Shown: positions 33,052-44,614 of the stretch, piece after piece
How the letters are laid out: every line of letters starts with the position of its first letter
Numbering within the stretch: position 1 is the first letter of the stretch
Assembly: GCA_002431905.1 (NCBI GenBank)
Contig: DJER01000021.1
Span: 1 to 64,000, forward strand
Reading direction: 5' to 3'
Source: Christensenella sp. UBA5893
GTDB taxonomy: Bacteria; Bacillota; Clostridia; Christensenellales; UBA1242
Length of the DNA: 64,000 nucleotides
Made by a program: the position numbers and the translations under genes
The notes under the pieces: model-generated
Seen by the model: only the letters and a program-made list of their open reading frames with translations
What the model was told of the DNA's origin: nothing
The model's database searches: none

Positions 33052-34053
33052 TTAAAAAGATTTTGCAACAACTGTTATTTCGCTTCTATTATAGAACAGT
33101 TGTCTTGCTGTTATAAGTTTAAACTTTTTTTGTAAAAACAAAAGGTCTTTATCAATTAAATCAAGCGTATAATTTTTGGGAAGTTTGAAAGTCATTATGA
33201 TGATGCCATTTGGGTTAAGTTTATCACTAAACTGACTCATAAGTTGTATACTCTTTTGGACATCCATTTTCATATCGTTTACAATAATATCAAATTTTTT
33301 GTCATTATAATGAAAAAAATATTCTTGAATTGTCATTTTCTTATGCTCAACATTATTTAGTTGCAAAACTTTTTTATCCATATCGGCGGGGTCTATTGCC
33401 ACCATACTTATACCATTTTCGGCAAGAACTTTTGTCCAGCCACCCGGAGCAGAACCAAAATCAACACCATCCTTTAAATTTTTTGTATCAATTTTAAAAA
33501 CATCAAGTGCTTCTTTCATTTTAAATTCGGCACGACAAACAAAATCTTCGGTTTGGGCATAATGTGGTATTCCACTTTTGAATTTGCTTAAATTATTTTC
33601 AACGTCACTAACTCCCAAATAAACCTCATCCCCAACAATAAATATTGATATAACCTGCTCACAATTTTTTACATCAAGAATGTATCCTTGCTCACAAATC
33701 TTTGTTGAAAGTTCAGTTAGAATTTGATTTGTATCCAAATTTATATCAGTATTATGTCTTAATTGAATGCTAAACGATTTACTCTTGTTAAGTTTATTTT
33801 TTGCCAAACTAATCACTTTGTATTTCCAGTTTGAATAATAGTTCAACTCTAAATCAACCTTTGATATATGTCTAACAAAAATTATTGGTTTGCTTACAAT
33901 AAACTTTTCATATTGTTCACTACCCCCAATTGTTTCTGCAAGTCCTATCCCTTTGTCTAGCCATTTTTGAAATTTAAAATTTTTATCTTTTTCTTCAAAT
34001 TCCTTTAACATAATATTGCTAGACAATTCATCACAAGTGAAAATAAACTTCAT
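33052..34053 (-). CDS. RlmM-like 23S rRNA 2'-O-ribose methyltransferase (FtsJ fold)
   Basis: 333 residues. The start at 34053 is chosen over an upstream in-frame start because TTGGAGA lies 5 nt before it. The N-terminal half resembles the THUMP-containing part of RlmM (SFSIQLRHNTDINLDTNQIL). The C-terminal half is an FtsJ/RrmJ methyltransferase: SAM loop DFGSAPGGWTKVLAENG, acidic AIDPADMD, active-site Asp in FDIIVNDMKMDV, Lys in IIMTFKLPKNY and Glu in NRSEITVVAK, giving the D-K-E remainder of the K-D-K-E set. RlmM methylates C2498 of 23S rRNA in E. coli; the same site here is inference. Confidence 0.82.
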   Translation of the reverse strand: MKFIFTCDELSSNIMLKEFEEKDKNFKFQKWLDKGIGLAETIGGSEQYEKFIVSKPIIFVRHISKVDLELNYYSNWKYKVISLAKNKLNKSKSFSIQLRHNTDINLDTNQILTELSTKICEQGYILDVKNCEQVISIFIVGDEVYLGVSDVENNLSKFKSGIPHYAQTEDFVCRAEFKMKEALDVFKIDTKNLKDGVDFGSAPGGWTKVLAENGISMVAIDPADMDKKVLQLNNVEHKKMTIQEYFFHYNDKKFDIIVNDMKMDVQKSIQLMSQFSDKLNPNGIIIMTFKLPKNYTLDLIDKDLLFLQKKFKLITARQLFYNRSEITVVAKSF

Positions 34054-34200
34054 AAAATTCTCCAACAAGAGTTTAGCATTTTATACCAATTTTGCAAATA
34101 GTTTTTTACATTTTGGTAAATTAAAAAGATTTATTATATTATTTTTAATTTTTAAATTATGAAAATATTGCAAATAAAATTACAAAATTTATATTTTTAT

Positions 34201-34229
34201 TTGTCGAAAAATAGTTTTTTGTGTATAAT
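34201..34229 (+). promoter_or_regulatory. mscS promoter
   Basis: TTGTCG (34201-34206), 17-nt spacer, consensus TATAAT (34224-34229). The leader is about 19 nt and includes AAAGGAG. Confidence 0.7.
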
Positions 34230-34254
34230 TTAGTATGTTTGAAAGGAGAATTTT

Positions 34255-35274
34255 ATGGATTGGGCCGGTATTTGGGAATCAATAAAAAATTTTTTCACCA
34301 ATAATTATATTGGAATAATCAAATTTTTTGCTGCTCTTGTTTTGGGGATTATTTTAATAAAAATATTCCTTAACATTGTAAAACGCATAATGCGTAGAAC
34401 AAAAATGGAAAAAGTTACACAAAGTTTTTTGTATGGAATACTTAAGTTTTGTTTGTATCTTGTCTTGATTTTGATTTTGTTGAGTATTTTGGGAATATCT
34501 ATTTCGGGAATAATAACTGCATTAAGTGCACTTGTTCTTGCAATTGGTATGGCACTGCAAAACAATATATCAAACCTTGCAAATGGAATTGTTATAATTT
34601 CATCTCATATGTTCAAAAAAGGTGATTATATTAGTGTTGATGGTGTTGAAGGAAGTATTTTTGATATTAACTTTTTGTTTACAACAATAATGACAACCGA
34701 CAACAAAAAAATTACAATACCAAATTCAACAATAGTAAATAATGCTGTTACAAACTTTGGTGCAAATGCAACAAGAAGAGTTAATTTTACTTTTGGAGTT
34801 GCTTATGAAAGCGATGTTGAAAAAGTAAAGAAAATTATTCTTGACGTTATGAAAAGTAACGGAAAAGTTAGACTTGACAAAGAACCATTTTGTAGATTAA
34901 AAGAATTAAACACCAATAGTCTTGACTTTTTTGCTTATTGCTGGGTAGACAATGAAGATTATTGGGATGTTTACTATTATGTAATGGAAAATGTTTTTAA
35001 CGAGTTTAAGAGAAACAACATTTCGATTCCATATAACCAACTTGAAATTAGAGAAAGAACCGACAACCCTGTTATGCCTGTTGAAAATGACAGTTTGCCA
35101 CTAAGAGTTGAAAAGCAAAGGGTTGAAGAAAAGCATACGTTTGACCTTGAAAATGATGACCTTATGTCAATATTTAAAACAAGCAAAAACAAAAAAGAAA
35201 AGGAAGATAAATCAAAAATTAAAAAGACAAAAAACACTTCCAAAAAGACAAAAGAAACAGCTAATAAGAAATAA
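34255..35274 (+). CDS. mscS: Small-conductance mechanosensitive channel (MscS family)
   Basis: 339 residues. Three membrane segments occupy about residues 15-100. The pore helix reads ISGIITALSALVLAIGMALQNNISNLANGI with the Ala/Gly pattern of TM3. The beta domain follows with FKKGDYISVDGVEGSIFDIN, and PNSTIVNNAVTNFG is the family hallmark. A C-terminal alpha/beta domain ends near 275; a Lys-rich tail (KKEKEDKSKIKKTKN) extends 60 residues further. It releases solutes on osmotic down-shock. AAAGGAG precedes the ATG. Single-gene unit between its own promoter and a bidirectional terminator. Confidence 0.93.
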   Translation: MDWAGIWESIKNFFTNNYIGIIKFFAALVLGIILIKIFLNIVKRIMRRTKMEKVTQSFLYGILKFCLYLVLILILLSILGISISGIITALSALVLAIGMALQNNISNLANGIVIISSHMFKKGDYISVDGVEGSIFDINFLFTTIMTTDNKKITIPNSTIVNNAVTNFGANATRRVNFTFGVAYESDVEKVKKIILDVMKSNGKVRLDKEPFCRLKELNTNSLDFFAYCWVDNEDYWDVYYYVMENVFNEFKRNNISIPYNQLEIRERTDNPVMPVENDSLPLRVEKQRVEEKHTFDLENDDLMSIFKTSKNKKEKEDKSKIKKTKNTSKKTKETANKK

Positions 35275-35306
35275 AAAAATATGCAACAAATTGTTGCATA
35301 TTTTTT
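35273..35306. terminator. Bidirectional terminator after mscS
   Basis: AAAAATATGCAACAA / TTGTTGCATATTTTT palindrome between convergent genes. Confidence 0.85.
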
Positions 35307-35784
35307 ATAAACCATAATTTGAATCTTTTTGTTTGTACATTTTGTCCACAAAAGCATCTAACGATTTGTAAAATTCTTTTTGGTCTTCCTTTAAATTTAA
35401 CAAATTTTCTTTTGCAAAATCCAAGAAACAACTATCCAAACTTGCTTGTTTTGAAATGTCCATATTAACATAATCTCTTGCTCTATTAAACAAAAATTGA
35501 CTTTTGTTTATCTCGCCTTGATTTTTTGTTTCCATAAATCTTTGCAACAAATTTTGATAAATCAATTCATTTGGTTTTTTGCCATCATTGATTTTTATTT
35601 TGTGATAAACAACAAAGCAAAATGCCGAAATATCCAAAAACATCTTTTTTTCTACGGGCGTATAAATTTTTTCAAAGCCCGGAAACTTTGACCCTTTGAA
35701 AGAAATATTTACACTTTTTTTGTTGTTCAGTATTTCAAAATTGATATACCTGCCTATATCATATACTTGTTTTAATGCTAACAT
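35305..35784 (-). CDS. Unknown 159-residue protein
   Basis: Not recognised. AAAAAGGAG is about 6 nt before the ATG. The protein is soluble and basic, with a beta-rich first third (INFEILNNKKSVNISFKGSK) and helical remainder (LDFAKENLLNLKEDQKEFYK). Its stop codon lies inside the shared terminator with mscS. It follows the coiled-coil membrane protein gene on the same strand with a hairpin between them. Confidence 0.55.
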   Translation of the reverse strand: MLALKQVYDIGRYINFEILNNKKSVNISFKGSKFPGFEKIYTPVEKKMFLDISAFCFVVYHKIKINDGKKPNELIYQNLLQRFMETKNQGEINKSQFLFNRARDYVNMDISKQASLDSCFLDFAKENLLNLKEDQKEFYKSLDAFVDKMYKQKDSNYGL

Positions 35785-35804
35785 ATTTTTCTCCTTTTTG
35801 TTAG

Positions 35805-35829
35805 AAAAAGCGAGTTACACTCGCCTTTT
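35805..35829 (-). terminator. Hairpin terminator after the 159-residue membrane protein gene
   Basis: On the minus strand, GGCGAGT-GTA-ACTCGC followed by TTTTTC. It lies 6 nt after the stop of the upstream gene. Confidence 0.65.
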
Positions 35830-35834
35830 ATTTA

Positions 35835-36314
35835 TTACATTGACAATTCGTTATCATCTTTATTTTGTTTTTGATTTTTCTCTTCATTTTTTGTGTTTGG
35901 AATAAGTGGAAGTCTTCCAAAGAAATCATATTCTTTATAGTTGCCAAGCGCTTTATCTTGTTCTTTTATCAAAGCGTTTCTATCTTTTTTTAGTTCTTCA
36001 ATTTTTGCATTACATGTTTGGATATTAAATTGCTCATCCTTTGCAATTTTTTTATGTTTTCCACTGAATGCACTGAAAGCATAACCTGAAATTGCCCCAG
36101 CACCAAGCACACAAAGTCCTGCAATAAGATTTATAAATAACAAGAAAAATCCACACAATGCTGTAAGTACACCTGCACCACTTAACCAATCAAAAAGGAC
36201 TCTCTTTTTGTTGCCTTCGTTTTGTGCATTAACGTAGTCTTTTCTTTTTAGTTCCAAACTGTCAATTTCTTTATCTATGTCGTCTAATCTTTCTACAACT
36301 GATTTTTTTACCAT
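35835..36314 (-). CDS. Coiled-coil membrane protein, unknown
   Basis: 159 residues. A charged N-terminal helix (about 1-40, VVERLDDIDKEIDSLELKRK) precedes two adjoining hydrophobic segments (about 45-85, VLTALCGFFLLFINLIAGLC with Gly-rich turns). A second coiled coil (IEELKKDRNALIKEQDKAL) and a polar Asn/Lys/Gln tail follow. AAGGGG precedes the ATG. The topology suggests both ends on the same side of the membrane. No family recognised. Confidence 0.65.
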   Translation of the reverse strand: MVKKSVVERLDDIDKEIDSLELKRKDYVNAQNEGNKKRVLFDWLSGAGVLTALCGFFLLFINLIAGLCVLGAGAISGYAFSAFSGKHKKIAKDEQFNIQTCNAKIEELKKDRNALIKEQDKALGNYKEYDFFGRLPLIPNTKNEEKNQKQNKDDNELSM

Positions 36315-36368
36315 TTTTAACCCCTTTTGTGCATATATTATATTGCCAAATAGTGTTTATGTCAATAG

Positions 36369-37697
36369 TCAATTTATGGTAATTTTGTATATTCTTTTGG
36401 ATTTTTCATCAACTTTTATTTTACTTGAAATTGCAACATTTGCAATTATGTATACTTCATTATTAGAAGCAAGCACTGGCAAAATATTTCGCATTCTTTG
36501 TGGATATTTTATATCAATTAAATAGTCTTTTAATTTTTTTGTTCCCCCACCAAACTTTGAAAAAACATCTCCATTTTGTCTAAATCGCCAAACTGCATCT
36601 TTTGGAAGTTCGTCTGGATCATAGAAAAGTGCCGAATTATCATCTTCTAATTTATCAACTTTTTTTGTTGTAATTTTACCAAATCCGTCAACATTAAATG
36701 TCCCCAACTTGTGTTTTTCATACAAATTTACAACCTCTTTTTGCTTTGATAGTATTGTTAAATAGTCGTATTCTTTGTACACACTAACCTTTAATGGGAG
36801 TTCCAATCTCTTTCCATTTTGTCCGTTTTGAACAAAGTCCAAAATCATATCAATATGTTTGTTCTCTATATCTTTGTTTATTCCGATACTATGCAATGCC
36901 TTGTATAAAAGCCTTGAAGTTATTGGCTTTGGATACACAAAATATGAGAGTGGGATTTTCACTTCCTTTTCGCCAACAATCAAAGAATCTGCAGGAACTT
37001 GATTTTGGATATATTCATCGTCTTGACTTGCCAAAAGCCCAAAATTTGTTATTGAATTTATCGCGTTTGGCCATCTTTTTTGAATGAGTGGCAAAATCTC
37101 ATTTCGAATAAAATTTCGATTGTACTCATTTTCAAAATTGCTTTCATCTTGAACATATGGTATTTCATTTTCTTCTATGTATTTTTCAATTTGTTCTCTT
37201 CCGGTTTCCAGCATTGGTCTTATGTACTTGTTGTCACGAATAACGCTCATACCCTTAAGTCCGGTAACACCACTACCACGGAACAAATGCATAAGTATTG
37301 TTTCTGCTTGGTCAAACTTATGGTGTGCAAGTGCGATTTTGTCAACAATATGCTCATTTAATAATTTTTCAAAAACCAAAAATCTGCCTTCTCTTGCACC
37401 ACTTTCAAGTGACACACCCTTTTGCTTTGAAAGTGCTATGCTGTCAATTTTAAATTTGCAAACTTTTATACCTTTTTTGTTGCAATAATCTTCAACGAAT
37501 TTTACTTCGTCTTTGCTTTTTTCTCTAATTGAATGGTCGATTGTTATTGCAATGATATCAAAACCATAATCAAATTTTATATCATTCAAATAATTTAGTA
37601 GCACCATACTATCTTTGCCACCACTAACACCAACACCAATCGTTTCACCACTTTTTATCAATTTATATTTTTCAATAAGTTTTTTAATATTTTCCAT
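36369..37697 (-). CDS. tilS: tRNA(Ile)-lysidine synthase TilS
   Basis: 442 residues. It converts C34 of tRNA-Ile(CAU) to lysidine so that it reads AUA, an essential step for an AT-rich genome. The PP-loop is GVSGGKDSMVLLNYL (about residues 23-37). The family motif HHKFDQAETILMHLFRGSGVTGLKGM and the basic-region ESNFENEYNRNFIRNEILP follow. The C-terminal TilS_C domain (about 360-440) has WRFRQNGDVFSKFGGGTKKLKDYLID. AGGGAAAA precedes the ATG. Single gene. Confidence 0.96.
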   Translation of the reverse strand: MENIKKLIEKYKLIKSGETIGVGVSGGKDSMVLLNYLNDIKFDYGFDIIAITIDHSIREKSKDEVKFVEDYCNKKGIKVCKFKIDSIALSKQKGVSLESGAREGRFLVFEKLLNEHIVDKIALAHHKFDQAETILMHLFRGSGVTGLKGMSVIRDNKYIRPMLETGREQIEKYIEENEIPYVQDESNFENEYNRNFIRNEILPLIQKRWPNAINSITNFGLLASQDDEYIQNQVPADSLIVGEKEVKIPLSYFVYPKPITSRLLYKALHSIGINKDIENKHIDMILDFVQNGQNGKRLELPLKVSVYKEYDYLTILSKQKEVVNLYEKHKLGTFNVDGFGKITTKKVDKLEDDNSALFYDPDELPKDAVWRFRQNGDVFSKFGGGTKKLKDYLIDIKYPQRMRNILPVLASNNEVYIIANVAISSKIKVDEKSKRIYKITIN

Positions 37698-37847
37698 AAT
37701 TTTCCCTAATAATATTCTACATTATGATATATTATAAATCAATTATAATTTTATAAAAAGTATGTAATAAATTATCAAAATAATAATATTTTTGTGTTTT
37801 TTGATATGTTTTTATAATAATTAAAATATATTTGTATTTTTTGTAAA

Positions 37848-37880
37848 TAAAAATCCACCAAATAAATCGGTGGATTTTTT
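37848..37880 (-). terminator. Terminator of the gyrB-gyrA-103aa unit
   Basis: AAAAATCCACC / GGTGGATTTTT with a 9-nt loop and T run, directly after the 103-residue gene. Confidence 0.85.
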
Positions 37881-37884
37881 GTGT

Positions 37885-38196
37885 TTAGTCTATTTGATTG
37901 ATATCTTTTGCTTTTTCTTGAGTTTCTTTTTCCTTTTCTCTTTTTTCAAGTTCTTGTTCAACTTCTTGTTTTATTATATTAGGATTTTTTTCATGAGAGT
38001 ATAGTGCATACATCACTCCCAAAAGAGCACAGCAAACCAAGAAAGCAATTCCAACACCAACTGTTCCCCAAATTCTTGCACTGGTTGCACCGTTTGAAAG
38101 CATTGAATTTGCACAAATAATCAAAACTGCAACACAAGCAACAGCCATAATTGCAAACAAGATTGACAATGTTAAATATAATGTTTTTTTCTTCAT
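37885..38196 (-). CDS. Small two-helix membrane protein (103 aa), unknown
   Basis: Two hydrophobic segments (about 6-30 and 42-66) with LTLSILFAIMAVACVAVLII and VGVGIAFLVCCALLGVMYAL, then a strongly charged coiled coil (EVEQELEKREKEKETQEKAK). AAAGGAGAA is close before the ATG. It follows gyrA by 39 nt, so it is probably the last gene of the gyrase operon. No family recognised. Confidence 0.65.
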   Translation of the reverse strand: MKKKTLYLTLSILFAIMAVACVAVLIICANSMLSNGATSARIWGTVGVGIAFLVCCALLGVMYALYSHEKNPNIIKQEVEQELEKREKEKETQEKAKDINQID

Positions 38197-38235
38197 AATA
38201 ATTCTCCTTTTTTATTTTTTTCTTTTAATCTTCTT

Positions 38236-40785
38236 TTATTCTTGAGTGTTATTATCTAAATTATCATTATTTTCTTCTGCGTTTTCGATGTTTTCTTCAA
38301 TCACTTCATCAACGCTTGCTTGGTGTTCTTCTTCGTGTTCATTAACTGCCATACTAACAACCTTTGCTCCCTCTCTAAGTTTCATAATTTTTACACCTTG
38401 AGAGTTTCTTCCAATAAGGCTAATGTCTTTTACAGGTGTTCTTATTATAACGCCATTATCTGCAACAATTATAACATCTTGGTCTATTCTTACTTGTTTT
38501 AGAACAGCAAGTTTGCCAGTTTTTTCATTGAATACGCCAGCCTTTACACCCTTTGCACCACGAGATGTTAATCTAAAGTCTTCAACAAGATTTCTTTTGC
38601 CAAATCCTTTTTCACTTACTGTGATGATTTGTGCATCGCTTTCGCCTTTCTTTATCACTGTCATTGCAACAACAAATTCGTTATTTGCAAGATTGATTGA
38701 TTTTACGCCTTGGGCAGTTCTTCCCATTGTTCTTACTTTTTGTTCGTTAAATCTTGCACACTTGCCGTCACTTGATGCAATCAAAATTTCGTCATCACCA
38801 GATGATGTCATAACACCAATAAGTTCATCGCCTTCGTTTAGACTTATTGCGATTTTACCATTCTTACGGATGTTTGCAAATTCAATAAGCTTTGTCTTTT
38901 TTATAAGTCCTTGTTTTGTTGCCATAACAAGATTATTCGTTGTGTCTTCAGTTAATGGAATGATTGTATTTACCTTTTCGCCACTTTCAAGTGGAAGAAG
39001 GTTAATCATTGCTCTACCTTTTGCTTGTCTTTGGGCTTCTGGAATTTCATAAGTTTTTAATGTATATACCTTTCCAAAGTTTGTAAAGAACAATAAATCA
39101 TCGTGTGTGTTTGCAACAAATATATCTTCAACAAAATCTTCTTCTTTTGTCTTGTGAGCACTTATTCCAACACCGCCACGTTTTTGTGTTCTATATTCGT
39201 CAAGACTCATTCTCTTGATATAACCTTGGTGTGTTTTTGAAATAACGACATCTTCCTTTTTGATTAGGTCGGCAATGTTAATATCGCCAAGGTCGTGACT
39301 TATTTCGGTTCTTCTTTCGTCACCAAACTTGTTCTTTATATCTTCCAAATTGTTCTTTATTATTGAAAGCACTTTTTCTTCGCTTGCCAAAATTGAGTTA
39401 AGTTCTTCAATAAGTTTTTCAAGTTCTCTATATTCTTCATTAAGTTTTTCAACTTCCAAACTTGTAAGTTTGCTTAACTTCATTTCCAAAATCGCATTTG
39501 CTTGGATGTCGTCAAGTTCAAAGTTTTGAATAAGTTTTGTTTTTGCATCGTCTTTATCGTCTGCTTCTTTTATTATCTTGATAACTTCATCAATGTGTGC
39601 AAGTGCAATAACAAGACCTTGAACAATGTGCATTCTTTCTTCTGCTTTCTTTAGGTCAAATTTTGTCTTTCTTATCAAAACATCTTTTTGGTGTTCAAGA
39701 TAGTAATACAAAACTTCTTTTAGGTTAAGGACTTTTGGTTCACGATTAACAAGTGCAAGCATAATAATGCCTTCACTTTGTTGAAGCATTGTCTTTTTGT
39801 AAAGCATATTGAGAACAACTTGAGCGTTTGCATCTTTCTTTATATCAACAACAACTCTAAGCCCATCTCTGTCACTTTCTTCTTTGATATCGCTTATGCC
39901 TTCAATCTTTTTGTCTTTTACAAGGTCAGCCATTTGCATAATAAAGCGGGCTTTGTTTACTCCATATGGTAATTCAGAAATAACAATTCTAAATCTACCA
40001 TTTTCGCTTTCTTCAATCTCTGCCTTACCACGAACAATTATGCTACCACGTCCCGTTGTGTAGGCTTGACGAATTGCATTTCTTCCCATTATTATTCCAC
40101 CAGTTGGAAAATCTGGAGCTGGAATATAATTCATAAGTTCTTCAACAGTTATGTCAGGATTGTCAATAAGTGCTTCAACGCCATTGATTACTTCTGTTAG
40201 GTTGTGTGGTGGGATATTTGTTGCCATACCAACGGCAATACCATCTGCACCATTTACAAGCAAGTTAGGGAATTTGCAAGGCAAAACTCTTGGTTGCATA
40301 AGTGTATCATCAAAGTTCGGATACATATCAACAGTTTCTTTGTCGATATCTTCAAGCATATATTCACTAATCTTGCTTAATCTTGCTTCTGTGTAACGCA
40401 TAGCGGCAGGACTGTCGCCATCAATTGAACCAAAGTTACCGTGACCATCTACAAGTGGATATCTTATTGAAAAGTCTTGGGCAAGACGAACCAATGCATC
40501 ATATACACTGCTATCGCCATGTGGGTGATATTTACCCATAACTTCACCGACAATTCTTGCACATTTCTTGTATGGCTTGTCACTAAAATTCCCAAGTTCG
40601 CCCATAGAATAAAGTATTCTTCTATGAACAGGTTTAAGTCCATCCCTTACATCTGGAATGGCACGAGATACGTTTACTGCCATTGCATAAGAGATAAACG
40701 ATTTTTTTAATTCATCAGTTGCTTCAACTTGCATAACTTTTGTGTTTGCAAACAACTCATGAAGTTCTTTTTTCTTTTCTTCCAT
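38236..40785 (-). CDS. gyrA: DNA gyrase subunit A
   Basis: 849 residues. This subunit of the type II topoisomerase introduces negative supercoils with GyrB. The N-terminus shows [20 protein letters not shown], the quinolone-region [20 protein letters not shown], and the catalytic tyrosine in [10 protein letters not shown] (about residue 129). The C-terminal beta-pinwheel carries a GyrA-box TQKRGGVGI, which separates GyrA from ParC. An acidic Asn-rich tail of about 35 residues ends the protein. AAAGGTGA precedes the ATG. It is 25 nt downstream of gyrB. Confidence 0.98.
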   Translation of the reverse strand: MEEKKKELHELFANTKVMQVEATDELKKSFISYAMAVNVSRAIPDVRDGLKPVHRRILYSMGELGNFSDKPYKKCARIVGEVMGKYHPHGDSSVYDALVRLAQDFSIRYPLVDGHGNFGSIDGDSPAAMRYTEARLSKISEYMLEDIDKETVDMYPNFDDTLMQPRVLPCKFPNLLVNGADGIAVGMATNIPPHNLTEVINGVEALIDNPDITVEELMNYIPAPDFPTGGIIMGRNAIRQAYTTGRGSIIVRGKAEIEESENGRFRIVISELPYGVNKARFIMQMADLVKDKKIEGISDIKEESDRDGLRVVVDIKKDANAQVVLNMLYKKTMLQQSEGIIMLALVNREPKVLNLKEVLYYYLEHQKDVLIRKTKFDLKKAEERMHIVQGLVIALAHIDEVIKIIKEADDKDDAKTKLIQNFELDDIQANAILEMKLSKLTSLEVEKLNEEYRELEKLIEELNSILASEEKVLSIIKNNLEDIKNKFGDERRTEISHDLGDINIADLIKKEDVVISKTHQGYIKRMSLDEYRTQKRGGVGISAHKTKEEDFVEDIFVANTHDDLLFFTNFGKVYTLKTYEIPEAQRQAKGRAMINLLPLESGEKVNTIIPLTEDTTNNLVMATKQGLIKKTKLIEFANIRKNGKIAISLNEGDELIGVMTSSGDDEILIASSDGKCARFNEQKVRTMGRTAQGVKSINLANNEFVVAMTVIKKGESDAQIITVSEKGFGKRNLVEDFRLTSRGAKGVKAGVFNEKTGKLAVLKQVRIDQDVIIVADNGVIIRTPVKDISLIGRNSQGVKIMKLREGAKVVSMAVNEHEEEHQASVDEVIEENIENAEENNDNLDNNTQE

Positions 40786-40810
40786 ATTTTCACCTTTAAC
40801 TTAATTTTTA

Positions 40811-42742
<1,932 letters not shown>

Positions 42743-42817
42743 CTAATTATAAATTTTGCAAATATAATTTGATATATATTTTTTTGTTTAATATATATAT
42801 AAATATATACTTATAGT

Positions 42818-42826
42818 ATTATAACA
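42818..42826 (-). promoter_or_regulatory. gyrB extended -10 promoter
   Basis: TGT-TATAAT on the minus strand. No consensus -35 lies at 16-18 nt. The extended -10 may suffice. Confidence 0.55.
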
Positions 42827-42906
42827 TACTATAGTTTATAAATAAAGTAAAAAGTCAAAATTTATAGCAAAAAAGGCTATATGCGTGGCGATAAATTTGT
42901 CACCTA

Positions 42907-42935
42907 TTGCAAATAAATATAGTTTGTGATAAAAT
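42907..42935 (+). promoter_or_regulatory. LRR protein gene promoter
   Basis: TTGCAA (42907-42912), 17-nt spacer, TAAAAT (42930-42935) with extended -10 TGA. An imperfect palindrome, GCGATAAATTTGTCAC (42888-42903), abuts it upstream and recurs near the ftsH promoter. Confidence 0.65.
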
Positions 42936-42954
42936 ATGCTTACAAAGGGTAAAT

Positions 42955-44580
42955 ATGGATAATCCGGATTTAAAATTTATTAAAAAGCATTATGGCGAAC
43001 ATTTTGCAAAATTGTGTAGAAAATGGTTTTCAAGCGTTTTGGAATATCCCGGGATGCTGAAAAATATTATTACAACAACATTCGATGAAGTCCATTCGCT
43101 TTATGAAGATGTCCTTTATCAAGAGGAAGAATTTGTAAGTTACATTCTTGATATTGCAAATGCTCAAATTTTAAAAACAAAAAATATCGAAACAAAGCAA
43201 GAGAAATCACCCGAAGAAATATTGGATGAGGCTGGATATATTCTTTATCCAGAATGTCAGACAGAAGAAGAAATACAGTCTTTTAGAAAATATTATCAAG
43301 AAGATGAAGAGTTGTGTACATTTTACAGTCAAAGGCTCTGCACTTGTAGAGTTTGGTTTGCTGTTAAAAAAGATGTGGGCACAATTAAAAGGGAAGATTT
43401 TGAATATCCAGAAAGACAAGACAAATATGGAACAAGTGTTATTAGTATTCAATTTTCAAAAGGAAGACGCAATGTTTTGTCAATAAAAAACAGATATAAT
43501 CATACTGTCAGCAACCCAGATGCAACTTTTAGTAACAATCTTGACAACATTGCCCCTGGGCTTACCGATTCCTTTATAAAAAAATTTCATATAGAAAATT
43601 ATACAAGAAGCACTTCGGAAACTTCTTTTGGGCTTTTGGGATATATGCAAGGAAGTGATGGAAAGTTTTATAAAAAACTGCCACATAACAATTGGGGAAG
43701 TTACATCCTTTGTGAAAATAACATTATATTAAGGGGCGAAAGACACGTTCCACAAAAATTAAACAAGAGTGAATATTTGATAGTTGACAATTACCTATTT
43801 TCACTTGGTAAAGAAAAGTATATTACTGAATTTTCCTATGGGGAACTAAAAGAAAACAATAACGCCTTTTCTCATCTTGGAAAAATTAAAGATATTACAA
43901 TAACATTTAACAATGAAAAAAATAGGGTTATAACCGTAACTCCAGAATTTGGTGATAATGTGACCATTGTTGTAAATCAATCATCCACAATTATCAAATA
44001 CTTTGATAACAACATAAAGGAAGCAAACTATTTTTTCCTTGGGACATCTGACAACTTGAATGAAATTAGCATACCAAATATTGAAAAAATTGGTGATGAC
44101 TTTTTGTTTTATAATTACAAATTAAAAACATTATATTTACCAAAAGTAAAAACAATTGGCAATGGATTTATGTCTGCAAATGCTGAACTTGTTGATATAT
44201 ATATACCAAATGTTGAAAGAATTGGGCATTATTGCCTTACAAATGTAAATAAAATTGAAGAACTATTTTTGCCAAATCTTGCGTTTATTGGCAATAACTT
44301 TATGAAATATTCAAAGTTAAAAGTTGTCGACTTCCCAAAATTGGAACACATTGGCGAAAATTTCCTTCTTTATAACTTTTGTTTGGAAAAAATCAACATG
44401 CCAAGTTTAAAATATGTCGGGATTTTCTTTTTGAGTGAAATAAGTGCATCAACAGAAATAAATATCCCAAATTTAGACAGCATTACTTTTGAATATGACA
44501 AAGATAAAAAAAGAATAAAGGAATTGCAAGATTTACACAATTATGCATATAACACAAAATCCTTTACCATCGAAAGATAA
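42955..44580 (+). CDS. Cytoplasmic leucine-rich-repeat (BspA/LRR_5-type) protein
   Basis: 541 residues. The start at 42955 follows AAAGGG. There is no signal peptide or membrane segment. The N-terminal domain (about 1-230) starts MDNPDLKFIKKHYGEHFAKL and has conserved-looking blocks NRYNHTVSNPDATFSNNLDN and ETSFGLLGYMQGSDGKFYKK. The C-terminal third holds six or more BspA-like repeats of about 23 residues (IPNIEKIGDDFLFYNYKLKT, LPKVKTIGNGFM, IPNVERIGHYCL). BspA repeats are usually on secreted adhesins, so a cytoplasmic form is unusual. It lies between gyrB and the YdjG/YdjI-like pair in the opposite orientation. Function unknown. Confidence 0.8.
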   Translation: MDNPDLKFIKKHYGEHFAKLCRKWFSSVLEYPGMLKNIITTTFDEVHSLYEDVLYQEEEFVSYILDIANAQILKTKNIETKQEKSPEEILDEAGYILYPECQTEEEIQSFRKYYQEDEELCTFYSQRLCTCRVWFAVKKDVGTIKREDFEYPERQDKYGTSVISIQFSKGRRNVLSIKNRYNHTVSNPDATFSNNLDNIAPGLTDSFIKKFHIENYTRSTSETSFGLLGYMQGSDGKFYKKLPHNNWGSYILCENNIILRGERHVPQKLNKSEYLIVDNYLFSLGKEKYITEFSYGELKENNNAFSHLGKIKDITITFNNEKNRVITVTPEFGDNVTIVVNQSSTIIKYFDNNIKEANYFFLGTSDNLNEISIPNIEKIGDDFLFYNYKLKTLYLPKVKTIGNGFMSANAELVDIYIPNVERIGHYCLTNVNKIEELFLPNLAFIGNNFMKYSKLKVVDFPKLEHIGENFLLYNFCLEKINMPSLKYVGIFFLSEISASTEINIPNLDSITFEYDKDKKRIKELQDLHNYAYNTKSFTIER

Positions 44581-44586
44581 AAAAAT

Positions 44587-44614
44587 AAAACTCCGAAAAA
44601 TTCGGAGTTTTTTT
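44587..44614. terminator. Bidirectional terminator after the LRR gene
   Basis: AAAACTCCGAA / TTCGGAGTTTT with a 3-nt loop, between convergent genes. Confidence 0.9.

Noticed and set aside
34202..34208. TGTCGAA (Spo0A-box-like) overlapping the mscS -35
   Set aside because: A single 7-mer; the same string also occurs in the REP-like repeats at 7224 and 7400, so it carries little information.
38423..39052. 209-codon plus-strand ORF
   Set aside because: Antisense to gyrA, which is certain; no start signal.
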